The translations under genes were made by a program, and so were the position numbers. Positions 55,917 through 63,857 of a stretch of DNA of 64,000 nt are shown here, piece after piece. The notes below the pieces were generated by a model. The model had not been told where the DNA came from. It ran no database searches and saw only the letters and a program-made list of their open reading frames with translations. Source of the stretch: Pedobacter sp. Leaf250 (GTDB lineage: Bacteria; Bacteroidota; Bacteroidia; Sphingobacteriales; Sphingobacteriaceae); NCBI RefSeq assembly GCF_920984735.1, contig NZ_CAKLBU010000007.1, positions 22,538 to 86,537 on the forward strand. The letters are read 5' to 3'. How positions within the stretch are numbered: position 1 is the first letter of the stretch; each line of letters starts with the position of its first letter.

Positions 55917-55924
55917 CAAATGTA
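55917..55924 (-). promoter_or_regulatory. TAnnTTTG promoter box of the SUI1 gene
   Basis: Minus strand reads TACATTTG, ending 5 bp before ATG 55912, so the predicted transcript starts at the start codon. Confidence 0.45.
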
Positions 55925-55955
55925 TATTGTAATGTGTGAAATAGAAGCAGTAAGA

Positions 55956-56858
55956 CTAAGGAACGATAACTTTCAATGAAAGTGGGTGAATATTCACTTC
56001 AATTTCTGCATCCATTTGTAAAGGTTCTCCATCCACATGAACGGGACCTGCATGCTCCCTGATAATTTTTATATTTTTCCCACGTATAATTTCAATCATA
56101 TCTGAGGTTTCTGCCGTACCCTTTAGCATAATATAACTTAACATGGGCAATTTCAAAATAGAAAAAGGTTTAATGATACAAACATCCAGCAAGCCATCCT
56201 TTACCGAAGCATTTGGCGAAATGTAAACATCATTGCCATATTGCGAAGAATTTGCAATACTTACTGCAAAAGCTTTCCTTTTGTATTCCTTCCCGTCTAT
56301 ATCGATTAAATATTGCTCTTCTTTATAATTGAAAACCTCTTGAAAACCCAATTTAACATACCCTGCCAAACCCCGCTTTTTATCTTTTGAAAAGGCAGAA
56401 CTTAAATGGGCATCAAAACCCATACCTGCTAAATTAAAGAAGCATTTATTATTAAATTCAGCACTATCAATTTGGTCAACTTTAAATGCATTAATAGCCA
56501 ATATAGCGTGACGTAAATTTTTTGGAATATTTAAAAATCGGGCCAATCCATTTCCCGAACCCAATGGCAATACACCTAAAACTATATTATGCTTTAAAAC
56601 CTTTGTGGCCACTTCATTAATGGTACCATCTCCGCCCGCAGCCACAATTACATCAAAGTTTTTAGAAGCTGCTTCATCTGCCAATTCTGAAGCATGCCCA
56701 ATGTATTCCGTAAACACAAAGTTTGCATTAAACTTTTCTTTATCGAGATACTTATCGATAAAATCAGGAATACGCAGCTTTCCCTTTCCACCAGAAATAG
56801 GATTTATAATGAAAAGTATATTTGTTTTTGTGTGCAAAGTGTAAGAATGAGTCGACAA
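55956..56858 (-). CDS. YegS/DgkB-type lipid kinase
   Basis: 300 residues, diacylglycerol-kinase catalytic domain: NILFIINPISGGKGK, VAAGGDGTINEVATKV, GSGNGLARFL, and the C-terminal DGLLDVCIIKPF with HVDGEPLQ. It phosphorylates a membrane lipid; substrate may be diacylglycerol, phosphatidylglycerol or sphingoid bases. Divergent from metK. Confidence 0.92.
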   Translation of the reverse strand: MSTHSYTLHTKTNILFIINPISGGKGKLRIPDFIDKYLDKEKFNANFVFTEYIGHASELADEAASKNFDVIVAAGGDGTINEVATKVLKHNIVLGVLPLGSGNGLARFLNIPKNLRHAILAINAFKVDQIDSAEFNNKCFFNLAGMGFDAHLSSAFSKDKKRGLAGYVKLGFQEVFNYKEEQYLIDIDGKEYKRKAFAVSIANSSQYGNDVYISPNASVKDGLLDVCIIKPFSILKLPMLSYIMLKGTAETSDMIEIIRGKNIKIIREHAGPVHVDGEPLQMDAEIEVNIHPLSLKVIVP

Positions 56859-56873
56859 AATAATCTATAATTT

Positions 56874-56901
56874 TTGAAATAAAGAAAATATGCTAATTTT
56901 G
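56874..56901 (+). promoter_or_regulatory. metK promoter
   Basis: TTG 56874-56876, 17-bp spacer, TAATTTTG 56894-56901, an exact match to the Bacteroidetes TTG/TAnnTTTG consensus. Predicted start near 56907, right at the riboswitch 5' end. Confidence 0.65.
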
Positions 56902-56902
56902 C

Positions 56903-56982
56903 AGGCATTAAAAGTGGATTGATTTGCTATCCCGATTATCGGGACCGGATTGCAACCACTTAAAAAAATTGCTAATGCCTCC
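56903..56982 (+). ncRNA. Probable SAM-II riboswitch upstream of metK
   Basis: The segment carries the SAM-II hallmarks in order: GTGG plus GATTTG, a variable hairpin (TCCCGA/TCGGGA), CCGGATTGCAACCAC, an A-rich linker TTAAAAAAA and the 3' GCTAATGCC. GTGG pairs with CCAC as P1, and the 3' GCTAA segment is placed for the pseudoknot. Position directly before metK fits feedback control by SAM. An extra perfect pairing AGGCATTA (56903-56910) / TAATGCCT (56973-56980) encloses the element. The leader from here to ATG 57058 is about 75 nt. Confidence 0.72.
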
Positions 56983-57057
56983 TTCCAATCATAACAAACC
57001 TGTTTTCAAGGGGTTTTGGCAATTATTAATTTATTTATCACTAATAATATTTAATAA

Positions 57058-58344
57058 ATGTCGTATTTATTTACATCAGAATCTGTATCTGAAGGCCACC
57101 CAGATAAAATTGCCGATCAAATTTCGGATGCATTAATTGATAACTTTTTAGCATTCGATGCACAATCTAAGGTAGCTTGTGAAACTTTAGTAACAACTGG
57201 ACAAGTAATTTTAGCTGGAGAAGTGAAATCAAAAACTTATCTGGATGTTCAGCAGATTGCCCGTGATGTGATCAAAAAAATTGGTTATACTAAGAGTGAA
57301 TATATGTTCGAGGCTAACTCATGCGGCATTTTATCTGCAATTCACGAACAATCGCAAGATATTAATCAAGGCGTTGACAGAAGCAGTAAAGAAGAACAAG
57401 GTGCCGGTGACCAAGGAATGATGTTTGGTTACGCTACCAACGAAACTGAAAATTACATGCCTTTGGCGCTTGATTTATCTCATGCTTTATTGAGAGAACT
57501 GGCTAATTTGAGAAGAGAAAATTCTGAAATTAACTACTTGCGTCCGGATGCAAAATCGCAGGTAACGTTGGAATATTCTGATGATAATCAACCTCAACGC
57601 ATTGATGCCATTGTAATTTCTACACAACATGATGATTTTGTAAAGCCGAAATCTGATTCGAAAGCAGATAAAAATGCTGCGAATGAAGAAATGTTAACCA
57701 AAATTAAAAGTGATTTGGTTTCAATTCTAATTCCAAGGATAAAAGCAAAATACCCACAATATGCTCATTTATTTAATGATGATATAACTTATCACATTAA
57801 CCCAACTGGTGTATTTGTGATTGGCGGTCCGCATGGCGATACTGGCTTAACCGGAAGAAAAATTATTGTTGATACCTATGGTGGTAAAGGCGCTCACGGT
57901 GGTGGTGCATTCTCTGGTAAAGATCCAAGCAAAGTAGATAGAAGTGCAGCGTATGCCACTCGTCATATTGCTAAAAACCTTGTGGCTGCAGGCTTATGCG
58001 ACGAAGTTTTAGTTCAGGTATCTTACGCAATTGGTGTTGCAAAACCAACATCAATTAACGTAGTTACTTACGGAACTGCAAAAGTTGAATTAACTGATGG
58101 CGAAATCAGTAAAAAAGTTGAGGCTATTTTCGATATGCGCCCGTACTTTATCGAGCAACGTTTAAAATTGAGAAATCCTATATACAGCGAAACTGCTGCA
58201 TACGGACACATGGGTAGAACACCAGAAACAGTAAACAAAACGTTTAAAAACCCTTACGGAGAAGAAAAAACGGTAACTGTTGAGTTGTTTACCTGGGAGA
58301 AATTAGATTATGTTGAACAGGTAAAATCAGCGTTCGGAATTTAA
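57058..58344 (+). CDS. metK: S-adenosylmethionine synthase
   Basis: 428 residues, full length. [55 protein letters not shown] and [19 protein letters not shown] are the classic ATP/Met/K+ sites. It makes SAM from methionine and ATP. Preceded by a probable SAM-II riboswitch, and its terminator is split by a MITE-like element. Confidence 0.99.
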   Translation: MSYLFTSESVSEGHPDKIADQISDALIDNFLAFDAQSKVACETLVTTGQVILAGEVKSKTYLDVQQIARDVIKKIGYTKSEYMFEANSCGILSAIHEQSQDINQGVDRSSKEEQGAGDQGMMFGYATNETENYMPLALDLSHALLRELANLRRENSEINYLRPDAKSQVTLEYSDDNQPQRIDAIVISTQHDDFVKPKSDSKADKNAANEEMLTKIKSDLVSILIPRIKAKYPQYAHLFNDDITYHINPTGVFVIGGPHGDTGLTGRKIIVDTYGGKGAHGGGAFSGKDPSKVDRSAAYATRHIAKNLVAAGLCDEVLVQVSYAIGVAKPTSINVVTYGTAKVELTDGEISKKVEAIFDMRPYFIEQRLKLRNPIYSETAAYGHMGRTPETVNKTFKNPYGEEKTVTVELFTWEKLDYVEQVKSAFGI

Positions 58345-58385
58345 ATTACCAATAAAATGATTTAAAAGGCTTCCTGATTTTATTA

Positions 58386-58572
58386 GAGGGCACTGAAAAA
58401 CTACCAGTTGAAAAAGGGCTTATGAATTTTTTATTCCATAAGCCCTTTTCTTTGTGATATTCGCAGTCGCTTGAGTTTTATTTTGCAATTAGACGATTCT
58501 AAGAGTCCTTATCTGCCGTTTTTTCTCGATATTTAATAAGACATTTTAGACAAGGACTTTATCAGTGCCCTG
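58386..58572. mobile_element. MITE-like element in the metK terminator loop
   Basis: 187 bp, no ORF. Terminal inverted repeats GAGGGCACTGA (58386-58396) and TCAGTGCCCTG (58562-58572) differ at the outermost base only. It is flanked by an 8-bp direct repeat TTTTATTA (58378-58385 and 58573-58580), as expected for a target-site duplication. The ends recall the GGGCACTGAAAAA termini of IS1182-like elements, but that match is from memory. Confidence 0.78.
58412..58449. terminator. Hairpin terminator carried inside the MITE-like element
   Basis: Perfect 13-bp stem AAAAGGGCTTATG (58412-58424) / CATAAGCCCTTTT (58437-58449), 12-nt loop. It can replace the interrupted metK terminator. Confidence 0.8.
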
Positions 58573-58609
58573 TTTTATTATCGGGAAGCCTTTTTTTATA
58601 TGCTAAAAG

Positions 58610-59143
58610 CTATAATCCTTTTGATTTCAAAAAATCAATTTCCTGTTTTAAGATATTTTTATCATCAATACTGTACGACTTAATATCAGCAATTTTCATT
58701 TCATCGATGGCATCAACAAAATTTTGAAACTTAGCTGTTTTAGTGGGTTTAATGATCACAATCATATATTTTGATGGATCATTGCCATGGATTTTAGCCA
58801 CTTTAGTTTTATTTGATGCAATTTCTTCCTGAAGATTTTTAATACTACTAATCTTCATGCCTTTATCATCAGCTGTGCCCAAATAGCTTACTGTCTTATC
58901 ATCGTCACCAAGCAAAACTGTCATCGTTCTCGAAGCGGGGTAATCCATTGTGCATCCGTTATCACATTGATCGGGTTTTGCAATATCTGCAGCGTTTAAC
59001 GTACCGAGCGAAGTAGTTAACATAAAGAATGTAGTTAGTAGAAACATCAAATCGACCATTGCTGTTAAATCTACTCTTGGAGCTGCTTTTTTCGTTCTTC
59101 CTTTTACGGTCTTGCCTTTTGTTGATTCGTTTAGAGTTGCCAT
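58610..59143 (-). CDS. Orphan ExbD/TolR family protein
   Basis: 177 residues. APRVDLTAMVDLMFLLTTFF is the ExbD membrane helix with the Asp. The periplasmic part resembles exbD copy 2 at 51409 (PDQCDNGCTMDYPASRTMTV, LLGDDDKTVSYLG) and has an extra Cys pair. No exbB or tonB lies beside it, so it must use a motor encoded elsewhere. It lies 95 bp after sodC with a terminator between, so it is a separate unit. Confidence 0.92.
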   Translation of the reverse strand: MATLNESTKGKTVKGRTKKAAPRVDLTAMVDLMFLLTTFFMLTTSLGTLNAADIAKPDQCDNGCTMDYPASRTMTVLLGDDDKTVSYLGTADDKGMKISSIKNLQEEIASNKTKVAKIHGNDPSKYMIVIIKPTKTAKFQNFVDAIDEMKIADIKSYSIDDKNILKQEIDFLKSKGL

Positions 59144-59194
59144 AAGTTTTAGTTTTTAATGATGATGACAACAGCATAAAAATTGCATAAAAAA

Positions 59195-59216
59195 AGCGAT
59201 TAAAAATTTAATCGCT
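59195..59216 (-). terminator. sodC terminator
   Basis: Perfect 9-bp stem AGCGATTAA (59195-59203) / TTAATCGCT (59208-59216), with a T run following on the minus strand. Confidence 0.85.
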
Positions 59217-59238
59217 TCAATACAACAAATTGTAATTG

Positions 59239-59772
59239 TTATTTAACTGCTTCAATTATACCACAGCCCACTCTAGGACCAGAATTGCCTGTTGGTTGTG
59301 TTTTATAATCGTCAGTGCCTCCATGTACAATAATTCCTCTTCCAATGATATTTTTCATATCGCCGTCTTGCACACTCCATCGATCAGTAGTGATCGAGAT
59401 TTTCCCCTCACCTTTTGCATCCAGTTTAATGTTTCCAATATCGCCGCTGTGAAAAGCGCCCGAATCCCATTTGCCATGCTCTTCTTTTGTAGGGTTCCAA
59501 TGTCCATGCGTATTTTCACCCATATCACCACAGTCGCCATGTTCATGAAAGTGAACTGCAACATTACTATCTGCTCTAGAGGCAAATTTTAATTCCAAAT
59601 CCATTTTAATTTTTCCATCGCTTAACCCATAAAAGGTAACCGTTCCAATGCTTTTTGATGGATCTGCAGTTTCAGCCAAATTTGCTGTAGCAAGTTTACT
59701 TTCCTTTTGACCACAAGCACTAACCAATGCGATACCCGCAATAGCTAATCCTAAAAAATATTTTTTTATCAT
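59239..59772 (-). CDS. sodC: Cu/Zn superoxide dismutase, lipoprotein
   Basis: 177 residues. Lipobox VSAC near residue 20. Metal ligands: HFHEHGDCGD (Cu His pair), THGHWNP, HSGDIGNI and the last His in IIVHGGTDD. GPRVGCGII supplies the second Cys of the disulfide. Detoxifies superoxide in the periplasm. Confidence 0.95.
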   Translation of the reverse strand: MIKKYFLGLAIAGIALVSACGQKESKLATANLAETADPSKSIGTVTFYGLSDGKIKMDLELKFASRADSNVAVHFHEHGDCGDMGENTHGHWNPTKEEHGKWDSGAFHSGDIGNIKLDAKGEGKISITTDRWSVQDGDMKNIIGRGIIVHGGTDDYKTQPTGNSGPRVGCGIIEAVK

Positions 59773-59886
59773 TTTAAATTTAGTTTTATATGAAACAGAT
59801 TGACAATCATTTGGTTTGATTTTAAATCGGCCACATTAAAACCATTTAAGAAACCGCTTGTTTAAATAGTATAAAATCATTTAACT

Positions 59887-60234
59887 ATGGAACAGCCAAT
59901 TGCAATGAACACTTTGAGTCAAATTTTGGAGAAATTGAGGCTGAAAGGAAAAGATAATGAATTAAAAATGTCAGATCATGGAAAAATGCAAAGCAAATCG
60001 CTTGGCAATATTTACAGACCAGAAGATTTGACAATTGTTAAAACTTATAGATTTGAGGGCGATTCTGACCCTGCAGATAATTCTGTACTCTATTTAGTAG
60101 AAGATAAATACAAAAATATAGGTTATATTTTAGATGCCTATGGAATTTATTCGGATAATTTAGGTTCAGGATTTGATGATTTTCTAAAAAAAATCCCTAC
60201 TGAAAATAGAGATGAGCAAGAGTTATTTTGCTAA
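59887..60234 (+). CDS. Small conserved Bacteroidetes protein
   Basis: 115 residues, no signal peptide. Contains the pattern RPEDLTIVKTYRFEGDSDPA followed by DNSVLYLVEDK and DAYGIYSDN. Short proteins with this pattern are often labelled phosphoribosylpyrophosphate synthetase in databases, apparently by error, since no PRPP-synthetase motif exists. Function unknown. Followed by a terminator. Confidence 0.78.
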   Translation: MEQPIAMNTLSQILEKLRLKGKDNELKMSDHGKMQSKSLGNIYRPEDLTIVKTYRFEGDSDPADNSVLYLVEDKYKNIGYILDAYGIYSDNLGSGFDDFLKKIPTENRDEQELFC

Positions 60235-60258
60235 TCAAATTTTAAATAAATTGTAATG

Positions 60259-60280
60259 GGGCTCGAATAAAATCGAGCCC
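60259..60280 (+). terminator. Terminator after the small conserved gene
   Basis: Stem GGGCTCGA (60259-60266) / TCGAGCCC (60273-60280) followed by T5. Confidence 0.85.
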
Positions 60281-60337
60281 TTTTTATTTATAATCACTTT
60301 AAAACATTCGGCCTTATACTTCCATCTCAATATTCCG

Positions 60338-60345
60338 TAGCTTTG
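60338..60345 (+). promoter_or_regulatory. TAnnTTTG promoter box of the EamA gene
   Basis: TAGCTTTG lies 19 bp before ATG 60365; predicted leader about 13 nt. Confidence 0.45.
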
Positions 60346-60364
60346 CCGCTCACATCATTTCCCA

Positions 60365-61216
60365 ATGCAAAGTAAGATTAAGATATCGCCGGTTCCTGCC
60401 GTTTTATTATCCATTATAAGTGTTCAGTGCGGTGCAGCAATTGCTAAAAGTCTTTTTCCAGAAATAGGTGCAGCTGCCACGGCATCTTTAAGAATTGGTT
60501 TATCAGCTATTATTTTATTGGTAGCTTTTCGTCCCAATTTATTAGCGCTCCAAGCCAAGCAATGGAAGTATGTGATTCTATACGGACTTTCTCTGGGAGC
60601 CATGAACATGGTTTTTTATTTTGCTATAGAAAGAATTCCAATAGGGCTTGGTGTAACACTGGAATTTGTAGGTCCATTGATCCTGGCAATATTCAGTTCT
60701 AAGAAGGCTCTTGATTTTATTTGGATTTTATTAGCGGCTGTAGGAATTGCTTTAATTGCACCATGGACAAGTAATGGTTTAGATTTGCTTGGCGTATTAT
60801 TGGCTTTACTAGCGGGCGGATTTTGGGCAGCCTATATCATTTTAGGGGGCAGAATTTCTAAAATAATGAAAGGAGGAGAAGCGGTAGCGGTCGGTATGTT
60901 ATTTGCCTCCATTCTTATTCTTCCCTTTGGGATTTTTGGTGGAGGATTAAATAACCTAAACCCAAAGTTATTGGGTTTAGGAGCGGCACTTGCTCTACTT
61001 TCGAGCGCTATCCCTTTTACATTAGAAATTAATGCCCTGAAACAGCTCCCCGCCAGAACTTTTAGTATCTTAATGAGTCTTGAACCTGCCATGGCCGCAC
61101 TTGCAGCATATTTATTTTTAAAAGAGCGTTTATCAATTACTGAATGTATTGCTGTTGCCTGTGTAGTAATAGCGTCGGCAGGATCATCTTATACCTCAAG
61201 TAAAGCAAAATCATAA
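60365..61216 (+). CDS. EamA family exporter (RhtA-like)
   Basis: 283 residues, ten helices in two EamA repeats. The end of repeat 2 reads LMSLEPAMAALAAYLFLKER, and repeat 1 holds LGVTLEFVGPLILAIFS. Similar to the threonine/homoserine exporter RhtA; exports small metabolites or amino acids. Monocistronic. Confidence 0.93.
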   Translation: MQSKIKISPVPAVLLSIISVQCGAAIAKSLFPEIGAAATASLRIGLSAIILLVAFRPNLLALQAKQWKYVILYGLSLGAMNMVFYFAIERIPIGLGVTLEFVGPLILAIFSSKKALDFIWILLAAVGIALIAPWTSNGLDLLGVLLALLAGGFWAAYIILGGRISKIMKGGEAVAVGMLFASILILPFGIFGGGLNNLNPKLLGLGAALALLSSAIPFTLEINALKQLPARTFSILMSLEPAMAALAAYLFLKERLSITECIAVACVVIASAGSSYTSSKAKS

Positions 61217-61340
61217 TTATTATACACTTATTTAGATATACAATGCATCAAATTTATTATTGATATTGTATGTTTTTAGCTTAAGAATTTTAAGTACGCA
61301 ACTGATGTGTATTTAAAAAAATTAAACTTTTTCTATCTGC

Positions 61341-61661
61341 ATGTGTCTATTAAGTATGATAAACACACAAGAAGCATATAATTTTATCACGATGCCATTG
61401 ATTTTGGGTATCGTATCATTCATATTTGGGACAGCCTTATTTTTTATTGCTGTAAGAAGAAAGTATCAAAGAAAACAGGTTGCTGGTTTGGCAGAACTTA
61501 CTTGTTCAGATCGGATGGTTAATACTAAAAAAATGGAAAAAGCTATTCGATACCTGGCCTTAGTTTTATTGGTATCAGGCTTCGCGATCATTACTTATGA
61601 GGCATTACGAATGGAGAGCCAACCTTCTATCGGCGCAGAATCAGCTATCAACAATGTTTAA
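61341..61661 (+). CDS. Small two-helix membrane protein
   Basis: 106 residues from ATG 61341, or 101 from ATG 61356. Two membrane segments (LILGIVSFIFGTALFFIAVR and YLALVLLVSGFAIITYEALR) separated by a basic loop. No family recognised. Between the EamA gene and infC, with gaps of 124 and 125 bp. Confidence 0.55.
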   Translation: MCLLSMINTQEAYNFITMPLILGIVSFIFGTALFFIAVRRKYQRKQVAGLAELTCSDRMVNTKKMEKAIRYLALVLLVSGFAIITYEALRMESQPSIGAESAINNV

Positions 61662-61736
61662 ATTCAAAGTGGACTTAAAGTCATCATTGTAATTTAAATT
61701 CTCATACGCCTCAAATTATCGTATATTATCAATTAA

Positions 61737-61754
61737 CCAGATTGATACATCTGG
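61737..61754 (+). promoter_or_regulatory. Leader hairpin before infC
   Basis: CCAGAT (61737-61742) pairs with ATCTGG (61749-61754), 32 bp upstream of the TTG start. It could be a control hairpin in the infC leader; no specific family recognised. Confidence 0.35.
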
Positions 61755-61786
61755 AATTATTTATTTTAAACTAAAAATTTTCAAAT

Positions 61787-62356
61787 TTGGCATTAAAAAA
61801 AGCAGGATTTTACAGAGGGCCACGCTTGCCCTTCAGAAAGAAAGAAGCAGAACATAAGATTAACCAATATATCACTTCACCTGAAGTGAGGTTAACGGGA
61901 GACAATGTTGAAACAAATATTTATCCATTGGCAGAAGCCTTAACCTTGGCAAAAGAACAGGATTTAGATCTTGTAGAAATCTCACCTAATGCAGTTCCAC
62001 CAGTTTGCCGTATCATTGATTACAGCAAATTTCTTTACGAACAAAAGAAGAAACAAAAGGAAATCAAGTCTAAAGCCAAACAAACTATCATAAAAGATAT
62101 TAGGTTTGGTCCGAACACGGATGATCACGATTTTCAGTTCAAATTAAAACACGCTATATCATTTTTAGAAAGTGGGGAAAAGGTTCGAGCATTTGTTCAT
62201 TTTAAAGGCAGATCGATTGTATATAAAGATCAGGGTGAAATACTCTTATTAAAATTTGCTCAAGGACTAGAAAATGTGGGTAAAGTTGAGCTATTACCGA
62301 AATTGGAAGGTAAGAGGATGTTCTTAACATTAGCGCCCAAAGCAGGTAAAAAATAG
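61787..62356 (+). CDS. infC: Translation initiation factor IF-3, TTG start
   Basis: 189 residues. [16 protein letters not shown] N-domain ([20 protein letters not shown]), [20 protein letters not shown], linker [13 protein letters not shown], and C-domain [20 protein letters not shown] with [14 protein letters not shown]. The frame has a stop at 61772-61774 and only TTG 61787 can start it. IF-3 itself discriminates against non-AUG starts, so a rare start fits autoregulation as known for the AUU of E. coli infC. Its usual partners thrS, rpmI and rplT are not adjacent. It could be a second IF-3 copy. Confidence 0.93.
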   Translation: MALKKAGFYRGPRLPFRKKEAEHKINQYITSPEVRLTGDNVETNIYPLAEALTLAKEQDLDLVEISPNAVPPVCRIIDYSKFLYEQKKKQKEIKSKAKQTIIKDIRFGPNTDDHDFQFKLKHAISFLESGEKVRAFVHFKGRSIVYKDQGEILLLKFAQGLENVGKVELLPKLEGKRMFLTLAPKAGKK

Positions 62357-62373
62357 AGTCTACTACAAAATAT

Positions 62374-62405
62374 AAAAGCCCTAACTTTTTCGAGTTAAGG
62401 CTTTT
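62374..62405 (+). terminator. infC terminator
   Basis: Stem AAAAGCCCTAACT (62374-62386) / AGTTAAGGCTTTT (62393-62405), one mismatch, followed by a T-rich stretch. Confidence 0.82.
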
Positions 62406-62459
62406 ATTTTTACTGAGAATTTTAAAAAGGTCATTATATTGTTGTTATGCATAATATAT

Positions 62460-62640
62460 TGACTGTTCGTGTGAGGCCATTCGAGGCTAGGTAAACTATG
62501 AGTTATACCGTAAAAAAGGTTTAGCCCACACGATTTTATTCTCAGGAGTCTGAACAGTACTTAAGGCCGCGAAGCGAGCTTGGATAAAACAAAAGGATAG
62601 ACGAGGGAGAATTGAGTCGATATGATTTAAATTCTTAATT
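62460..62640 (+). ncRNA. Candidate IS110 bridge RNA
   Basis: Non-coding region directly upstream of the transposase, the place where IS110-group elements encode their guide RNA. TCGTGTG (62467-62473) pairs with CACACGA (62527-62533), GGCTA (62485-62489) with TAGCC (62522-62526), and GGTA-AACT (62490-62497) with AGTT-A-TACC (62501-62509), giving one long branched hairpin. AACAGTAC at 62553-62560 is identical to the sequence at the right end of the element (63749-63756), as expected for a left donor guide. Expression not shown. Confidence 0.5.
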
Positions 62641-63708
62641 ATGGCTATTAGAAAACAATCCATTGGGATAGATATCTCAAAATCAACATTTACAGCTTGT
62701 TTATGTCAGCAAACTGAAGATGGCAAATTAACGTTCTCAAAGGTCCTGGACTTTGGTAACGATAACAAGGGTTTCAATCAATTATTACGTTGGGCTAAAA
62801 GTTTGATTGCACCTGATTCAGAGCTTGGATTCTTAATGGAAGCGACAGGTGTTTATTATGAGAACCTTGCACACCATCTTCACAAGATCAGGAAAAGGGT
62901 TCATGTTGTACTTCCCAACACCTCAAAACATTACTTCTCTAGTCTTAATGTTAAAACAAAAACAGATGCAGTTGATGCGAGAATCCTAAGCCAGTTTGGT
63001 GTTGAAAGAGTTCATAAGTTGTGGTCACCACCGCCAGGCGCACTCTTGCAGCTCAGAAACCTAACCCGGTACTATGTTCAGCTTCAGGAACAAAAGACAG
63101 CACTAGGCAATATTAAGCACAGCAAGGACTGCTCACATGATATCCAAATCTTCATTACCAAAAGCAACAAAAAGCTTATTAATGAGATAGATAAGGAAAT
63201 CGAAAGATGCCTGAAAGAAATTAAAAAGGCTATCGAACAAGACAAGGCACTCAAAGAGCGGGTAAGAAAAGTTTTGACTATAAAAGGTGTGGGTTTGATT
63301 ACTGTGGCTACAGTAATAGCAGAAACAATGGGTTTTGACCAATTTCATAGTTCAAAACAGTTGGTTAGCTATTCAGGGTACGATGTAGTACAACGAGAAT
63401 CCGGCACTTCAATAAAGGGCAAGACAAGGATATCCAAGAAAGGAAACAGGTACATCAGAAATGCACTTTATTTTCCAGCGATGGTCGCCTGCAGATATAA
63501 TGAGAACTTAAAAGAAACTTACAACAGAATAAATAAAAACAATAAGGCATCGAAAATGATTGGACAGGTCGCAATACAGCGGAAACTACTAGTCTTAATT
63601 TATACGCTTTGGAAAAACGATACTGAATTTATTGAAAACTACCAAAGAGGTAGTCTCGATCCGAAAACCGAGACTACGCAAGATAGTTCAGTAGCTGAAC
63701 TTCTTTAG
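62641..63708 (+). CDS. IS110-family transposase (DEDD recombinase)
   Basis: 355 residues, intact. N-terminal RuvC-like DEDD domain: GIDISKSTFTA (Asp11), FLMEATGVYYENL (Glu) and TKTDAVDARILSQFG (two Asp). C-terminal Transposase_20 domain with LTIKGVGLITVATVIAE, and SGYDVVQRESGTSIKGKTRI carrying the likely catalytic Ser. The members with guide RNA upstream belong to the IS110 group proper. No frameshift, so it is likely active. Confidence 0.95.
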   Translation: MAIRKQSIGIDISKSTFTACLCQQTEDGKLTFSKVLDFGNDNKGFNQLLRWAKSLIAPDSELGFLMEATGVYYENLAHHLHKIRKRVHVVLPNTSKHYFSSLNVKTKTDAVDARILSQFGVERVHKLWSPPPGALLQLRNLTRYYVQLQEQKTALGNIKHSKDCSHDIQIFITKSNKKLINEIDKEIERCLKEIKKAIEQDKALKERVRKVLTIKGVGLITVATVIAETMGFDQFHSSKQLVSYSGYDVVQRESGTSIKGKTRISKKGNRYIRNALYFPAMVACRYNENLKETYNRINKNNKASKMIGQVAIQRKLLVLIYTLWKNDTEFIENYQRGSLDPKTETTQDSSVAELL

Positions 63709-63797
63709 AATACAAAAATACTTTTTTGTCTAAATATTTGGAATTTATAACAGTACCTTTTTTTGTCCCAACTAATTGTCAGAAGGACTAGAACCCG

Positions 63798-63816
63798 TCC
63801 CCAATCTTATTGGGGA
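63798..63816. repeat. Short palindrome beside the IS
   Basis: TCCCCAAT (63798-63805) pairs with ATTGGGGA (63809-63816), 3-nt loop, inside a non-coding stretch between the IS and the tRNA gene. Without T run; perhaps a small dispersed repeat. Confidence 0.4.
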
Positions 63817-63857
63817 TGACAGGATGGAATCCTAACCTCATTGATTTCTAAACAAAA

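Larger units (their letters stand above)
58364..58594 (+). terminator. metK terminator, split by an insertion
   Basis: Left arm AAAAGGCTTCCTGA (58364-58377) and right arm TCGGGAAGCCTTTT (58581-58594) pair over 14 positions with one G-U, followed by T7. They are separated by the 187-bp element plus its target duplication; without these the loop would be 8 nt. Confidence 0.75.
62415..63758 (+). mobile_element. IS110-family insertion sequence (ends approximate)
   Basis: One transposase gene preceded by about 220 bp of structured non-coding DNA, with no terminal inverted repeats, fits IS110 elements. Ends are guesses: a CT at 62413-62414 on the left and CT at 63757-63758 on the right, after AACAGTAC. 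It separates the infC terminator from the tRNA-Asp region. Confidence 0.6.
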
